A DNA stretch of 64,000 nucleotides from Tubiluchus corallicola (taxonomy: Eukaryota > Priapulida > Priapulimorpha > Priapulimorphida > Tubiluchidae), in NCBI GenBank assembly GCA_030141605.1, contig JAQGDQ010000327.1:124001-188000 (forward strand), given 5' to 3'. The first letter of the stretch is position 1. Each line of letters opens with the position of its first letter. Below the pieces are notes generated by a model that ran no database searches, was not told the origin of the DNA, and was given only the letters and a program-made list of their open reading frames with translations. Shown here one piece after another: positions 44,630 to 55,835 of the stretch. Both the position numbers and the translations under genes were made by a program.

Positions 44630-45472
44630 TCATGCATCCAGCCTGAATCGTCTCTCATAATTTCTACCTAACACTTTCTTCCACTGGTCTCTTATGTCTG
44701 AAGTGTAAAATGCGTCACTGTTATTCAATGCCTTTATAAGAACATTTGAGCTTTGCATTACTCTACTGTATAGACTGTATGCAGTTTTCCTATGTATTAC
44801 ATCAAAGTATAAAACGTCGTGGTCTACTGAAATGGTCCTAGAACTATAATCATATGGGTAGTTGAAAAGTTTGCGTTTTGAAATATTGTGAGCTACTTTA
44901 AGTTTGCGTTTTGAAATATTGTGAGCTACTTTAAGTTTGCTGAGACTGTAGTTATAAAAATGTCTCCAGGTGGCCATACCGTAGAAAGAATTACAATACG
45001 AGTTGAACAGATGAGTTTTGACATTAGGTGAACAATGATGAAATTTTCTAAGAATACGGTTCGCTCTAGCACAAAACAGACTTCGTTGTCTGATAACATC
45101 CATGTCGTCTTTGTTATCACTGGTGATAATATGGCCAAGATACTTTTCTGTTTCACACGGTATAATTATTTTACCGGCTACCTCAAGTGAACGGAAATTG
45201 AACCCACACATACTGGGGGTGTAATTGTTATGAGTTTAGTCTTGTCGACGTTTATTACTATGTCATGACTATTTGTGTATTCAACATACATATCAACTAA
45301 AGTTTGTAAAGCAGTGGTAGTGGATGCTAGTAAACATCCATCATCAGCAAACATAAGGTGATTTATATAAGTACCACCTATCTGACAACCTAGACCGGTA
45401 GATGTGAGGTCAGAACTCAAGTCTGTGAAATATAAATTAAATAGTATGGGTGACATTTTTGCACCCTGCCAC
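44630..45472 (-). pseudogene. LINE reverse transcriptase, C-terminal half
   Basis: Minus strand: begins at the satellite junction with [20 protein letters not shown], then [20 protein letters not shown] (catalytic FADD intact), [15 protein letters not shown]. After a frameshift near 45190: KYLGHIITSDNKDDMDVIRQ, RILRKFHHCSPNVKTHLFNS, and the end KVLGRNYERRFRLDA at about 44633. A 36-bp tandem duplication gives KLKVAHNISKR twice. 5'-truncated; the class (lineage with N-H-L-x-F/Y-A-D-D) differs from the CR1-like ones. Confidence 0.8.
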
Positions 45473-45688
45473 AGAGAGACAGAGAGAGAGAGACACACAC
45501 AGAGAGACAGAGACAGAGAGACACAGAGAGACAGAGAGAGAGACAGGGTGAGACACAGAGACACAGAGAGAGACACAGAGAGGCAGAGAGAGACACGGAG
45601 AGACAGAGAGAGACAGAGAGAGACAAAGAGAGAGAGACACAGAGAGAGACACAGAGAGACAGAGAGAGAGACACAGAGAGACAGAAAC
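45473..45688 (+). repeat. (GAGACA)n satellite, second array
   Basis: Same words and same strand as the array at 43620-44310, so the LINE appears to lie within, or to have been flanked by, one satellite. It abuts the truncated 5' end of the LINE. Confidence 0.9.
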
Positions 45689-45804
45689 TGTAATTTATCG
45701 TTTCTTTTTGAAATTTTCATTTTTTTTATTCAGAATTATGAATAATTCGTACTAATTTTTTCCGATTTAGGTCACATTCAAGATCGAATCTCGTCAATTT
45801 ATGG
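45689..45804. other. Short interior segment of TTAA element 2
   Basis: No coding sequence. Similarity between the two arms fades in this stretch. Confidence 0.35.
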
Positions 45805-46304
45805 ACGAGCTGGCCAAGATTTTATTAATGATCTAAGTATGCCTGGTCAAGCTGTAAATAAACATATATTAATTATACTTCAAATACCCGCCCCAGTGGA
45901 GTTATGAGAATTTTAAAACAGGGTGTCATTCAGACTGTAGCAGACACGCATCTTTCATGAGCTCATGATACCTACTGAAAGAGAATCTCAATTCATCAAA
46001 CTCATTGTGGCAATAGGGCAAGACCCCTACTATACCACCCAGCAGCTAGTCATGGATCATTCATTTACTGCCTGTAATGATGTGACAAATATAGGTCATT
46101 TTTTTACGTCAAAATGGCCAAAATCCGAAAAAAATCAAAATGGCGGCCTATCTCCGAAACGGCTCATTTTTGATATCTAATATTTTGGCTGTGGGGTACA
46201 TCTGAGGGGATCATCCAACCCTGTGAATATGAACAAAATCGGTGATTTGTCACCTTCCACTATTTTTTGACTTTTGCATGGTTTTCTCGTGGAATGACTC
46301 TTAA

Positions 46305-46750
46305 ATATCGCACCACAACTTGATGCATATCGGTTGTAAACAGAGGGCTGCTTGCAGAGTGAACTATACAAATGTCTGCAAACCGCTGGCATTGACATTG
46401 ATACGTATCGTAAATTTTTATTGGTGATTGTGTGTAGTTTTTAGTTATAATTTTAAAGATCTGTCGCTTTAAGTTGCTGCATGAAAATTGCTAACTTGAC
46501 ATTTGTCACTCAAAGTGTTAACTCAAATGACCAATACCAGTAGTGCAATTTACAACACAAGTGAAATGGAAACCTCATTAGCCGAACACTCCATAGGCTT
46601 ATTGTGTCAAGCCTAACAAGGTAAAGACTTGAACTATATTAAAATTTTAGTTTTTTTTGGCACAAAATAACACCTTTGCGATTATTGTTATTCTTGCTGT
46701 ATTTTTTGTGCTTTGCGTGCAGTTTCTCTTTTCCTCATCATTATCGTCAT
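46305..46750. other. Right flank of TTAA element 2
   Basis: No supported gene. Confidence 0.4.
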
Positions 46751-46911
<161 letters not shown>

Positions 46912-47758
46912 TATTGTTACATATGTTTTGTTCCTGCGCTGCTGTTGTTGATTTTTTTGTTGTTGTTTGTTTGTTTCATGCATGCTGTTTTTCTTATCAT
47001 CACCATCGTCGTCATCGTTATCATCATCATCATCAACAACAACATCATAATCATCACCTTTATCAGCTTCGGCATCGTTATCATTGTTGTCCTTGTTACA
47101 TTTGTTATTTTGTTGCGGTTTTTGTTGCAATTATTTTGTAATGAGATATAGAAATGCTCTCTTCTGCTTAGTACCAAATTTTCCAATACCAAACTTTTCT
47201 AGTACCAAATTTTGCTTGTACCAAATTACTTCTATAATTATAGCAGAATAAATTAACTGTTGTTGATTAGTTGTGTCCGCTAATTTATTGAAGACAGTGC
47301 TAAAAAACTTTTGGCCAACCAGGGCTTGAACCATTAAGTGCCAGAATTTTGCTATTTCAGGACAAATGATTGGCTTATGACAAATTACAAAATACTGTAT
47401 GTTAAAGATATTTATAATTTTTTGTTTATTTTCAGATTATTACAGCTGACCTTCAGGCTTCAGGGCTTGAGTTTGATAAATTTCGCTGCTGCGTTACGTT
47501 GCATTATTTGAAACCACAATTAAAAGGCAGTTTTTTTAAAAATGTTCTTATAGTTTATCCAAAAGTATAATGTATGTGATTTTTTTTCGCTAAATTTCTG
47601 CTGTTACTATTTTCTTCCTGTTTTCCGATTTTGTACTTTATAAAATAAATTTATTTCAGGCTTATAGCACAAATCAAAAGCCTTACTGCTGTTTTTGTTA
47701 ATATTGGCTTGGGCGCATCTACAATGTGTTTAAAGCAGGTATTACCAACACAAAACAC
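46912..47758. other. Degenerate trinucleotide tract and gene-free DNA
   Basis: 46912-47120 continues with degenerate TCA/TTG trinucleotides; around 47172-47226 ACCAAATTTTnCnAnTACCA-like phrases occur four times (a short tandem repeat of about 20 bp). No gene. Confidence 0.5.
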
Positions 47759-47911
<153 letters not shown>

Positions 47912-49749
47912 GAATAAACGTATGTGTATCCTAAATCTTAATCTCGTAAACAAATCAATTTAGGTTTCCTAATGATTGAACTCGCTACATGGCTAGGCAT
48001 TCCACTAACAATTAATTCATACAATAAATTGTAATACTCGTGTATTTCTAATGCTACGTATTTTTATGTATTATGGAACTGTGCAAGTAGCTATTGGGCA
48101 CTCCATGACGGGGGCCTAAAAAATTCAAACTTGTGGTAGGCCTCCAGTTAGCTTATTATCAATGCTATCATCACAATAGTTCTGTAAACACTGAACTGAC
48201 AGAGATCGCTTAGCCAGATGAGCATACTTCTTAAGAGGCTTTTCCTAGAGATCGGTCACCAGGCACCCACCCAGTAACTAACTAGGCTTGGCTAGGAACT
48301 TGACAACTCAAATATTCTTACATTGTTTAACTGTACTTGTTGAGGGTAACTCTGGCAAAGTTTGTAGATAGTATTCGCAATATAATTATAGAAAATCGTG
48401 AAAAATTTAAATGTTATACTTACCATTGTTTCTTTTATTGAAGTTTAGATTTACAACACATGCGTTAGGGTCAGTTCTTATGGGCCAGCATGTTGAAAAA
48501 ATCTCGATGAAAATAATGAACTACATGCACTGCTACACATGTGTTTTGGCAAGTAGTTGTTTGAACAGGCAAATTAATGTTTACTACAATCGGCGTGCTG
48601 GGCAGTTGGTTTTTTTTACACCAATGTACTTTTCCTGTGGTCCGTTTGTTGCTTCTTATGTGCACTTGTGTTCATCTCACCAATTAACATACAATGGTTT
48701 CATGAAATTTTACGCCCGTTTTTGACGTAACAGTTTTACAAAGCATTTACTTTGTAAGATTATTGCTCAAAGTAAGAAAGGGGGAGAGATACAGAGAAGA
48801 AAGGGACACACAAAGAAAGATATAGAGAAAGGAAGGGCGAGAGAGACAAAATAAAGGCACTGTTGCGGCACGCTCGTTTATTCTAAATTGTGCGTCAGGC
48901 TTGCTTCACACACCCGAGTTTGTAACCTGTATGACCTAGTTTAGTTGTCGTAGAAGCTGAAATAATGACGACTGCTTGAGACAGCAGTTTTTTGACATTT
49001 TAGATTTATTGTTTTATTAAACGTTGTAAACTAATTAATAAGTATTTTCGGAAGTTCCGGAAGTTTTTTTTTGCGTTTTCAACTTCAGTTCATAAGAGAA
49101 CGTATACAGAGAGATAACCAAAAACAGACAGAAAGCAAGAGAGTCTCAAAGAGAAAATATATGCGAGTAGAGCACATTCAGCACGGGTTTGTGCTGAAGC
49201 AGCAGCTTCAGCTCTGATGACTAACACGTCTGTTATAAATCCTTCGCCTGAAAACTAGGCACGGTATTAGAAAACTAAATTATGAATACTGGACTGAAAT
49301 AGAGTGTGACGTTTAGGCATCCGTAATATATTTTCCATAATGCAACAGTACATAAATTTTACTACTCATGTGGTTTCTAAAGTAAACGCTAGAGCATATT
49401 AACTTTATACACTAAGGGACTAAATGCATAAAAAGCCAAGCAAACGGCTCTTCTCTTGTTTTCTTTTTACAGAATGATTGTCCATTATCCTGTAAAAACG
49501 TCTTTTTATTGTTAACTTTTATAAATTTTGATAAGTCCACATTTTCATGTATTTAAAATACAGAGTTTATGAAAGTTGGCTATGCATGACCATGTAACAG
49601 TATTACTTTATTGCACTGGTTAGGCTCGATGACAGTTGATACGTATTGCACATTCTATAGTGTGCACAAGACCTATAAGATGCTGCCTGTCATTCGATGT
49701 TGTTTTGATCGTTGCGTAACCACTCTCGCGTAAAGAAGTGAATCAACAA
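47912..49749. other. Region upstream of the small membrane-protein gene
   Basis: A 104-codon frame at 48411-48725 is not protein-like enough to call. A purine-rich tract lies at 48770-48850. Any promoter or upstream exon of the gene at 49750 would be here, but I cannot point to one. Confidence 0.4.
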
Positions 49750-49788
49750 ATGGCCCGCCAGGCAAGCCTTGGCAGTAACGCTGGTGAT
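49750..49788 (+). CDS. Small membrane protein, candidate first coding exon
   Basis: ATG in a good context (ACAAATGG) opens MARQASLGSNAGD, then a donor GAT|GTACGC in phase 0 that would join directly to the next exon at 49894 (intron 105 bp). Without splicing the frame reads on 22 codons to a stop. The donor is weak (GTACGC), so this exon is the least certain of the three; an unseen upstream exon could replace it. Confidence 0.4.
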
Positions 49789-49893
49789 GTACGCAGCACT
49801 GCACTATCTGAAGCCCCGCCTACGAAATTCAGCCCGATTACGATAAAGCAGCTTTAACGTGTTGAATAATTTAACTGCTACATTTATACACAG

Positions 49894-50047
49894 GCGCAGT
49901 TCTGGAAGCCACTACATGTAGAAGAGAATTTCTGGGCAAAGCTCGATCGTTGGGAAAAAGAAGCCACAACAACCGATCCGGATGATTTTGAAGCTAAACC
50001 CATGGTTGTGCTTGGTGTAGGCTTGGGCCTACTTGTTGTGATAGTAG
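49894..50047 (+). CDS. Small membrane protein, juxtamembrane and TM exon
   Basis: Acceptor TTTATACACAG, then AQFWKPLHVEENFWAKLDRW, EKEATTTDPDDFEAKP and the start of a helix, MVVLGVGLGLLVVIV; donor G|GTAAAT in phase 1. The outer part is acidic and Trp-rich. The 154-nt exon splices in frame to 51234. No family recognised. Confidence 0.65.
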
Positions 50048-51233
50048 GTAAATAAAATGGAACATAAAAAGTTTTGCAATGATAATTTAGCATAAAGCAC
50101 AAATAATCTGATATCCAAAAAACCTCAGAATACTTGAGGATTTACATATTCTATAACTGGGTTTTCCTTAATATTTCGTTAACATTGTCTTTTACCTGGA
50201 ACAAAAAGTGGAGCAAGTTATCGTAATTAATCCTCACGCCAGCCAACCTTGCCCGACTGAGCAAACTAAGAGTTTGTTTTTGCAAAAAAGGTCAAGCTAG
50301 ATTTATTCTAAACTAGCCAGGATCTTTTTTGCGTACCACATGATGATAATAATTACAGAAAAAGTGCTTAGGTGGTACGTGCACCTGCGCGTTCAGCCTA
50401 GAAAGTTTTTTCTTGCAAATTCTCTCTGTGCGAGTTCTGTCGTTAGTATTGCTGAGTGACACTTCGCGCATATGGTCGGAAAGAACTCGCAAAGCCGTTC
50501 ACACTTGCGAGATTACACTTAGAGAGAACTGTCGAGAGAAAACTTTCTACTCTACGCGCGCTGCTATACCTGCCACTGTGTAAAAATGTCTTCGTCCGGA
50601 AGAGACCATCGTCCAAAAATAAATGGCATTTCGCTCCCGTAACAATGTTAGTCCTATTATTAATAATTTTACTTATTGACTGCATAGTCTTGCTTATTCC
50701 ACACTATTTAAATTCTCTTAAGTCAGGGGCCTCTGATCTACTCTGACTTATATCTTTGACTGAAAACAGAGATATGTTTGAATATATACCAGACGTTTGT
50801 CAGTTGACTTACTTGGCATAGAAAACATAGGTATAAAATTTTGACTGCAATTGCTTGCTCAGTGGTGGCAACACAACAAAATTTGTATTCTTGGCAGCGA
50901 CCTTGAATTTTTTAAGATACTTTTGGCGTAAGCAGTTTAGCGCTTTGTTTGGCACAAAAACATAGATTTAGCTGCAAAACGTAATTTATTCTATTTATTT
51001 GAGATGATTTGGATATTGGGCTACCGACATTTCCGTGGCCATCTTGAATTTTACGCAGCATTCTTTAGCTTTTTTGTTAACATCTTGAAAGTGTTTAGGC
51101 CCATAAAACGAAGCTAACAAGGTTTTTTAAATCTGTGTAAGTTGCAAAAGCTCGCTAAGTATACTGTAGTAATGCTGAGCGTAACGGAGTGCCTAAAAGT
51201 GCAAGTTATCGTAGAAATTATGATGCATTGCAG
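50048..51233 (+). other. Intron of the small membrane-protein gene
   Basis: 1,186-bp intron bounded by GTAAAT and TGATGCATTGCAG. It has no repeat I recognise; a short hydrophobic frame at 50640-50746 lacks support. Confidence 0.6.
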
Positions 51234-51490
51234 GAGTGCTCATCATGTACACAGTGATGAGAGTGAAGGGCATTCACCGGGCAGAAGAAGCCCTCAAAGA
51301 GAAGGAGAAGCAATTGGAAGACGCCAGGAACAAAGCAGAAGAAAATGACATTAAAAAAGAGGAAAGAAAATCAAAAAAGGAATCAAAGAAACTCAAACCA
51401 GTGCAGATGAATGACATCTCTCTATCAGATGTGCCAACGATTGAAATTAACACGGAAGATAATGAAGACGAAACAATAACATATTTCTAA
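51234..51490 (+). CDS. Small membrane protein, terminal coding exon
   Basis: Joined in phase 1, it completes the helix (GVLIMYTVM) and continues RVKGIHRAEEALKEKEKQLE, DARNKAEENDIKKEERKSKK, ESKKLKPVQMNDISLSDVPT, IEINTEDNEDETITYF, stop. This gives a 24-residue transmembrane segment followed by a basic, coiled-coil-like tail of about 45 residues and an acidic end. With the candidate first exon the whole protein is 149 residues. Topology is probably N-out, C-in by the positive-inside rule. Role unknown. Confidence 0.7.
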
Positions 51491-52270
51491 GGAATATATA
51501 TATATATATATAAGGAATTATATATAATTTAATTTCAATTTAATTTATTGTGTTAACAATCAACAACACAAATATATTACAATTAGACAGATTACATAAA
51601 TCACAACATCATAATTTAATGTATAATTACCCAATTGACATGCGTAACAATTAAGTTAATGTTAAAATACCATAACGAACATAACAATGATGAAATATGC
51701 AGGCAATACGACATTATAGTAAAATAGTATATTTATGATAGTGGTTGTAGCTGCTGGCTAGTTATTGTTGTTTGTGGTGGTGGCTCGTGAAAATTGCATA
51801 TGGAACAGCCCTCGATGGACATGGCAAACTACCAAGACTTTGTTTAACAAACTACACATCTATTAAATATTAAACACAGACACGATATACAGAATGAGAT
51901 AGTCGAACATCAGCTGATTATAACATGGTATGCCACACCTAACTGGGCTTCTAGCTAAGATGATAATTTAATCTTGAATTATCAATTTAATAATTTAATT
52001 AGTAGTTTGATCTTAAATCATCATTTTAAACAGCTTTCGTTTACTATTATTTTGCTCCTTTCGCACTGAATTCTGACTAAGTCACGAATTAATATTCCCT
52101 AGGATAAACTTAAATTTTTCGTCATTTGTTATATCTGGAAAATTAGGAAATAGTCTCGAAATTTGATCAAACAAACATTTACGTTTGATATCATACTTTT
52201 TGCAAAGCAATATCATATGTTCTCCGTTTTTAGTATCTAAGTTATTACAGTGTAGACCTTATACATACTT
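51491..52270 (-). pseudogene. LINE C-terminal fragment and 3' tail
   Basis: Minus strand 52260-52085: CNNLDTKNGEHMILLCKKYD, IKRKCLFDQISRLFPNFPDI, TNDEKFKFILGNINS, the Cys/His-type end common to several LINE clades (E-H-x-L-x-x-C-x-x-Y-x-x-x-R). The tail near 51530 has AATAAATTAAATTGAAATTA followed by (TA)n at 51496-51512. It inserted antisense only about 10-40 bp past the stop of the membrane-protein gene, so it replaces that gene's 3' UTR. 51815-51880 matches 26286-26350. Confidence 0.6.
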
Positions 52271-52435
52271 GAACAGGTATTTTAATATGGTTATGGTTCA
52301 CAATGGTTCATCCAGTTTCTATGGCAAGAGAATGTGAGCTTATAAGTTCGGCAAATGTAATTTTGTTTCTGTAGATACAAGTTTACATAGAGTAACTATA
52401 CTTAAATTTACTTATCTTTCTACACATTTACATAT

Positions 52436-52600
52436 GTGGCGCCATATACTTCAACGGTGAACGGGTAAACCATAGATAATAATATTACGACAAGCCCAAT
52501 ATAACGGAGAAGATAGCGCTATTGTTATTACCAATGTTATAGATATGAGGAACGGATTGTACTTTTTTACCCGCTAGCCGTTGGATGGCGTAGCGTGTCA
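52436..52600. repeat. 165-bp segment with ~30-bp inverted ends
   Basis: GCGCCATATACTTCAACGGT GAACGGGTAAA on the left and, reversed, CGCCATCCAACGGCTAGCGG GTAAAA on the right. MITE-like, or part of an LTR that continues to about 52762. No flanking duplication seen. Confidence 0.35.
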
Positions 52601-52920
52601 CGCGTTCGCACTTCACAGGCAGAGTGAGTTCTCCGATTATAGTGTTATTCTCCGTGTCTCAGGATATTACTCCTACTAGTTCTACTACTTGATGCCACTC
52701 TCTGTATTAAGCTAGTGTGTTCCGTTTATATAGGGTTAATAAATATTTACGGTTTGCGTTAAATCATGGCTTTGGTCTTTGATAATTGTCGGATTTAGTG
52801 AACTTAATTTACAATCATAAAAGGAGGCATCTAAATCAAAGAAAATAACTTCACTATTTTTAATCTCGTTGTTGCTCAGTTTTAAATACATGTATTAGTC
52901 AACGTATTTTCCAAGTATAA
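52601..52920. other. No gene seen
   Basis: Could be LTR-derived: AATAAATATTTACGG at about 52737 sits like a polyadenylation signal. Confidence 0.3.
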
Positions 52921-53063
52921 TTATAAAAAGTTGTATCCGTGTTCATTATCATCGTCATCTTCAGAGACTCCGTTGCTTGTAGACTGTTCTAACTGTTTTC
53001 TATTCAAGTCTGTGTCTCCATTTATTATATCAAGGAAAAAATCGCGTGGGTTATATATCTCAT
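52921..53063 (-). pseudogene. ABCG2-like transporter exon fragment
   Basis: Minus strand, after an AG at 53064-53065: EIYNPRDFFLDIINGDTDLN RKQLEQSTSNGVSEDDDDNE HGYNFL, stop. The N-P-x-D-F-F-L-D-I-I-N-G-D block is diagnostic of ABCG subfamily half-transporters (end of the nucleotide-binding domain, just before the linker to the membrane domain), closest to ABCG2. The acidic tail replaces the linker. No GT donor is apparent before the stop and neither preceding nor following exons were found, so a relic is likelier than an active exon. Confidence 0.55.
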
Positions 53064-53395
53064 CTCATCTGCGAAATCTACGAATGCTAAAACAGTAAAA
53101 CATTAAAATTCAACGATCATGGAGCTTTAAGTCCTAAGTATATGTAAAGATCACAATCCCCAAACTGCCTAACTTGGAATTGTGGAGAATTGGGAAATTT
53201 TTAATTCTGAAGCAGCTGTTGTCAGGAATTTTCGAGTTTTTTATTTACTTCAGAACTTTTTAATCAAGAAAGGCGGAAGAGCCAGACTGGTGCTTAAATT
53301 TTGCCCCAAGTTCAAAAACCTAATTTTCGTTGCGGACCAAAGATAAACGTGAAACTGTTATTATTATTGTCAATTATTACTGATAGTACAATATA
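53064..53395. other. No feature seen
   Basis: Upstream of the ABCG2-like fragment; no companion exon was readable. Confidence 0.4.
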
Positions 53396-53490
53396 TATTT
53401 CTCACTTAAACACATGCGAACACGCACACCACACACACGCGCACGCACGCCCAACCCTCACACGCACACACACACACGCACGCACGCGTA
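53396..53490 (+). repeat. (CA)n/(GCAC)n microsatellite
   Basis: CACACACGCGCACGCACGC-type run, located just past the 3' end of the minus-strand LINE. Confidence 0.9.
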
Positions 53491-53574
53491 TAGGAAAAAC
53501 AAGTATAAACAGCACAAAATGACAATTAATTAGACTATTAGCACAGTAACAAAAAATAATCATCAGCGGGTTAA

Positions 53575-53717
53575 TACATAGGTTGAAATATCTTTGATTT
53601 CCTGACTACTAAAACCAGATAAATGACAAGCATTAAATAGTAATTCATTGAGTACTGATAAATTGATATGGTCACTCTCTGAAAGAGAAGGTAATTGCTT
53701 TTTAATCATGCATTTAT
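53575..53717 (-). pseudogene. LINE C-terminal end (3' part of the split LINE)
   Basis: KKQLPSLSESDHINLSVLNE, LLFNACHLSGFSSQEIKDIS, TYVLTR, stop. It continues the LINE at 54600-55835 across the inserted pogo-like element. Confidence 0.65.
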
Positions 53718-54595
53718 TTTGACCCAATTAACCGATTGAACCTATTAACCGATGGGTGTAGTATTACTGGTATAGAAGTATGAGTCACCAGCTTAGTATG
53801 AACTGCAATGAATGAATTTTAGAAACGAAGTAATGCTTAAATTCCTTTGTGCGGTTAAAAGTTAAAAATTTTTTTAAAATATTAATTTATATAAGTGCAT
53901 TAGCGATAAATTAAAAAGTATAGTTTTCTAAATCACACAAGTTTGTTTATTTGCAAAAGTTACAAAGTTCTCATAATGTAAAAACGTTGAAAATCTGTTG
54001 TTGTATGATGTACAAATTCTCGTAAAATATTTAGTGCTGGCATGCTTAAACTGTTGGTGGTACCCGTGTTTCCCCGGAAGTAGCTTCGTCTGTAGTTTGG
54101 TTTAAGTTTCCGCTTGGTATTGTGATGTACTTACTGTACTGTACCTGCGTCCCTGGCAATAACAACACAACTAACTGATCTTCTGGCAACTAACTAATTA
54201 ACCTTCTGACAAAATCACACAGAGCTTCAAAAGCAAACCACTTGGCAAGTGATTAAATGCTTAGCATCCAGGAATTCTTGGGTAACGAGGTTAATTGCAG
54301 TGGACAGGTGGGTCAAAGCAAGCCAATAGGGTACCATATTAGCCTATGATAAACGTTGCGGCTTACAAAAGCAAACCGGTACTTTATATTATATTATGGG
54401 CAAAAGCGAACTAATATGATATAAAAGTCATAAAGGTTTATTGGTCGCACAAAAGTGTCTTATTGAAGCACGGGAAGCAAAATATTGAGTCAATTATGCC
54501 GAGGTATTTGTGTCAATGTACGTTCATAGAAGCGGCACGTACCAGGCGTTTTTGAGTCAATTAAGCGATTGAGTCTATTAAGCGGCGCCCACATT
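53718..54595 (+). mobile_element. Pogo/Tigger-like element, left-truncated, nested in a LINE
   Basis: Matches 18380-19005 from ACCCAATTAACCGATTGAAC onwards and adds the right end missing there: GAGTCAATTAAGCGATTGAG, TCTATTAAGCGGCGCCCAC. Reversed, this end equals the left terminus of the other copy (GGCGCCGCTTAATAGACTC). The left terminal repeat is gone. No transposase frame. The two copies together define an element of roughly 0.9 kb. Confidence 0.65.
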
Positions 54596-55835
54596 TTAAC
54601 AACAGTATTCGGCGACATCATACATTTTTCATAAAACACAAATCTACAGTGTAGAGATGCTACAAACTAGCACAGTAATAAAATCCCAAAAATCTTGTGC
54701 CTTATTGGGCAGATAGCAAAACCCCCTAACTGCAACTTTAAAACTTGTACTCAATCTTTCTAAAGCAGACGAATTTAGTTTCCATAAACAAAAACCTGTA
54801 AAAGTACAACAGTAAGTAGAAAGTAAAGAACGTCTATATTGAGGAGGAATTGTGGCTAAGTCTGAGATCACTTGATTAGCTTTACGTATAAAATAAATTC
54901 TTTTGCTATTTATATCGTCGTCATTTTCCAATCTAGAAGTTGATGATGAGACCTAAAAGATTAACTTTAGTGAGCCATTTTAAGGGCTATACTACAAGAC
55001 TATATATTATTATGTTAGGATGCGTTGCATTAGTTTTACGTTCAGAGAATAAAATGTAATGACTTTTCACCTTGTTGTAGCTGATATTTAAATAATTAAT
55101 GTTATATTCTCTGCCATATTGTTCGCATATATTTAACATTCTTTGTAATGCAGCGGTGCCAGGTCAAGTTTGACATATCTTAGGTCGTCTGCGTAAGCTA
55201 ATGCACCGGTAAATTGACAACCAAAACAACAGCCAATATTAGTGTCATGAAGCCGTATTAACATATCATCTAAGTAGACATTGAAGAAAGAAAGAGGTAA
55301 AAGAGCTCCCTGTCGAACCTCATTACTAACATTAAAATTATATGAGTTATAAGTTAATACAGTTCCACACGACACAGGCTTCTTGCTACGTGCACATAGC
55401 AAACAAAAGTTCATAGCAAGTTCCGTGTTATAAGGATGAAATCGAGTGCTTTCGAAGCATCTATTAGTGAACAGAACACATCCGAACCATGACTTTTGTA
55501 ATACGATACAGTTTCGCTTAAAAGTAACACATTGTAGTAGATAGTTTTGCCTTGTATCCAAATTATAGATCAGATGTCATGAGCTTGTCGTTGTCCTTTT
55601 TTAAGCAATTAAATCAACTATTTTACCAATAATTGCAGAAATTAAAACAATACCCCTATAATTAGTTTTATCTTTTATGCTGGCAGTTTATCTTTCACAA
55701 TCGGAATAACAGTTGCAAGAAAAAGATTATTTACAATGCTATGTCTGATAAGGTAATTATACGATATGGTAGGATGCGCAAATAATTCTCTAGGAATATT
55801 TAATACATGATGAGAAAACTGTCCAGCAGAGCGAT
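54596..55835 (-). pseudogene. LINE reverse transcriptase (5' part of the split LINE)
   Basis: Minus strand from about 55835: LATVIPIVKDKLPA, NYRGIVLISAIIGKIVDLI, then 55133-55561 with NEVRQGALLPLSFFNVYLDD and GALAYADDLRYVKL (Y-A-D-D kept), 54644-54931 with KRIYFIRKANQVISDLATIP, TCCTF-like segment and CLWKLNSSALERLSTSFKVA. It ends HCRFVFYEKCMMSPNTVV at about 54600, where the pogo-like element intervenes. Frameshifted several times. Confidence 0.75.

Larger units (their letters stand above)
42052..46300. mobile_element. TTAA-flanked DNA element, copy 2 (4.2 kb, invaded)
   Basis: Outer TTAA at 42048-42051 and 46301-46304. Left end GAGTCATTCCATGAGAAAAT; right end reversed GAGTCATTCCACGAGAAAAC CATGCAAAA. 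The arms 42052-42541 and 45805-46300 are inverted copies over about 490 bp, sharing GGTGACAAATCACCGATTTT, GCCATTTTGATTTTTTCGGA-type and the core CATAACTCCACTGGGGCGGG. Between them are GA satellite arrays, a LINE and a palindrome, all probably later additions. Core and tip positions match copy 1. No transposase. Confidence 0.7.

Noticed and set aside
45404-45745. Further Ser/Leu and Arg/Asp-rich frames
   Set aside because: Same satellite, second array; only the part beyond the array ([10 protein letters not shown] onwards) is real LINE coding sequence.
48411-48725. 104-codon open frame
   Set aside because: Composition is not convincing, no domain, no splice or repeat context; its reverse strand is open too.
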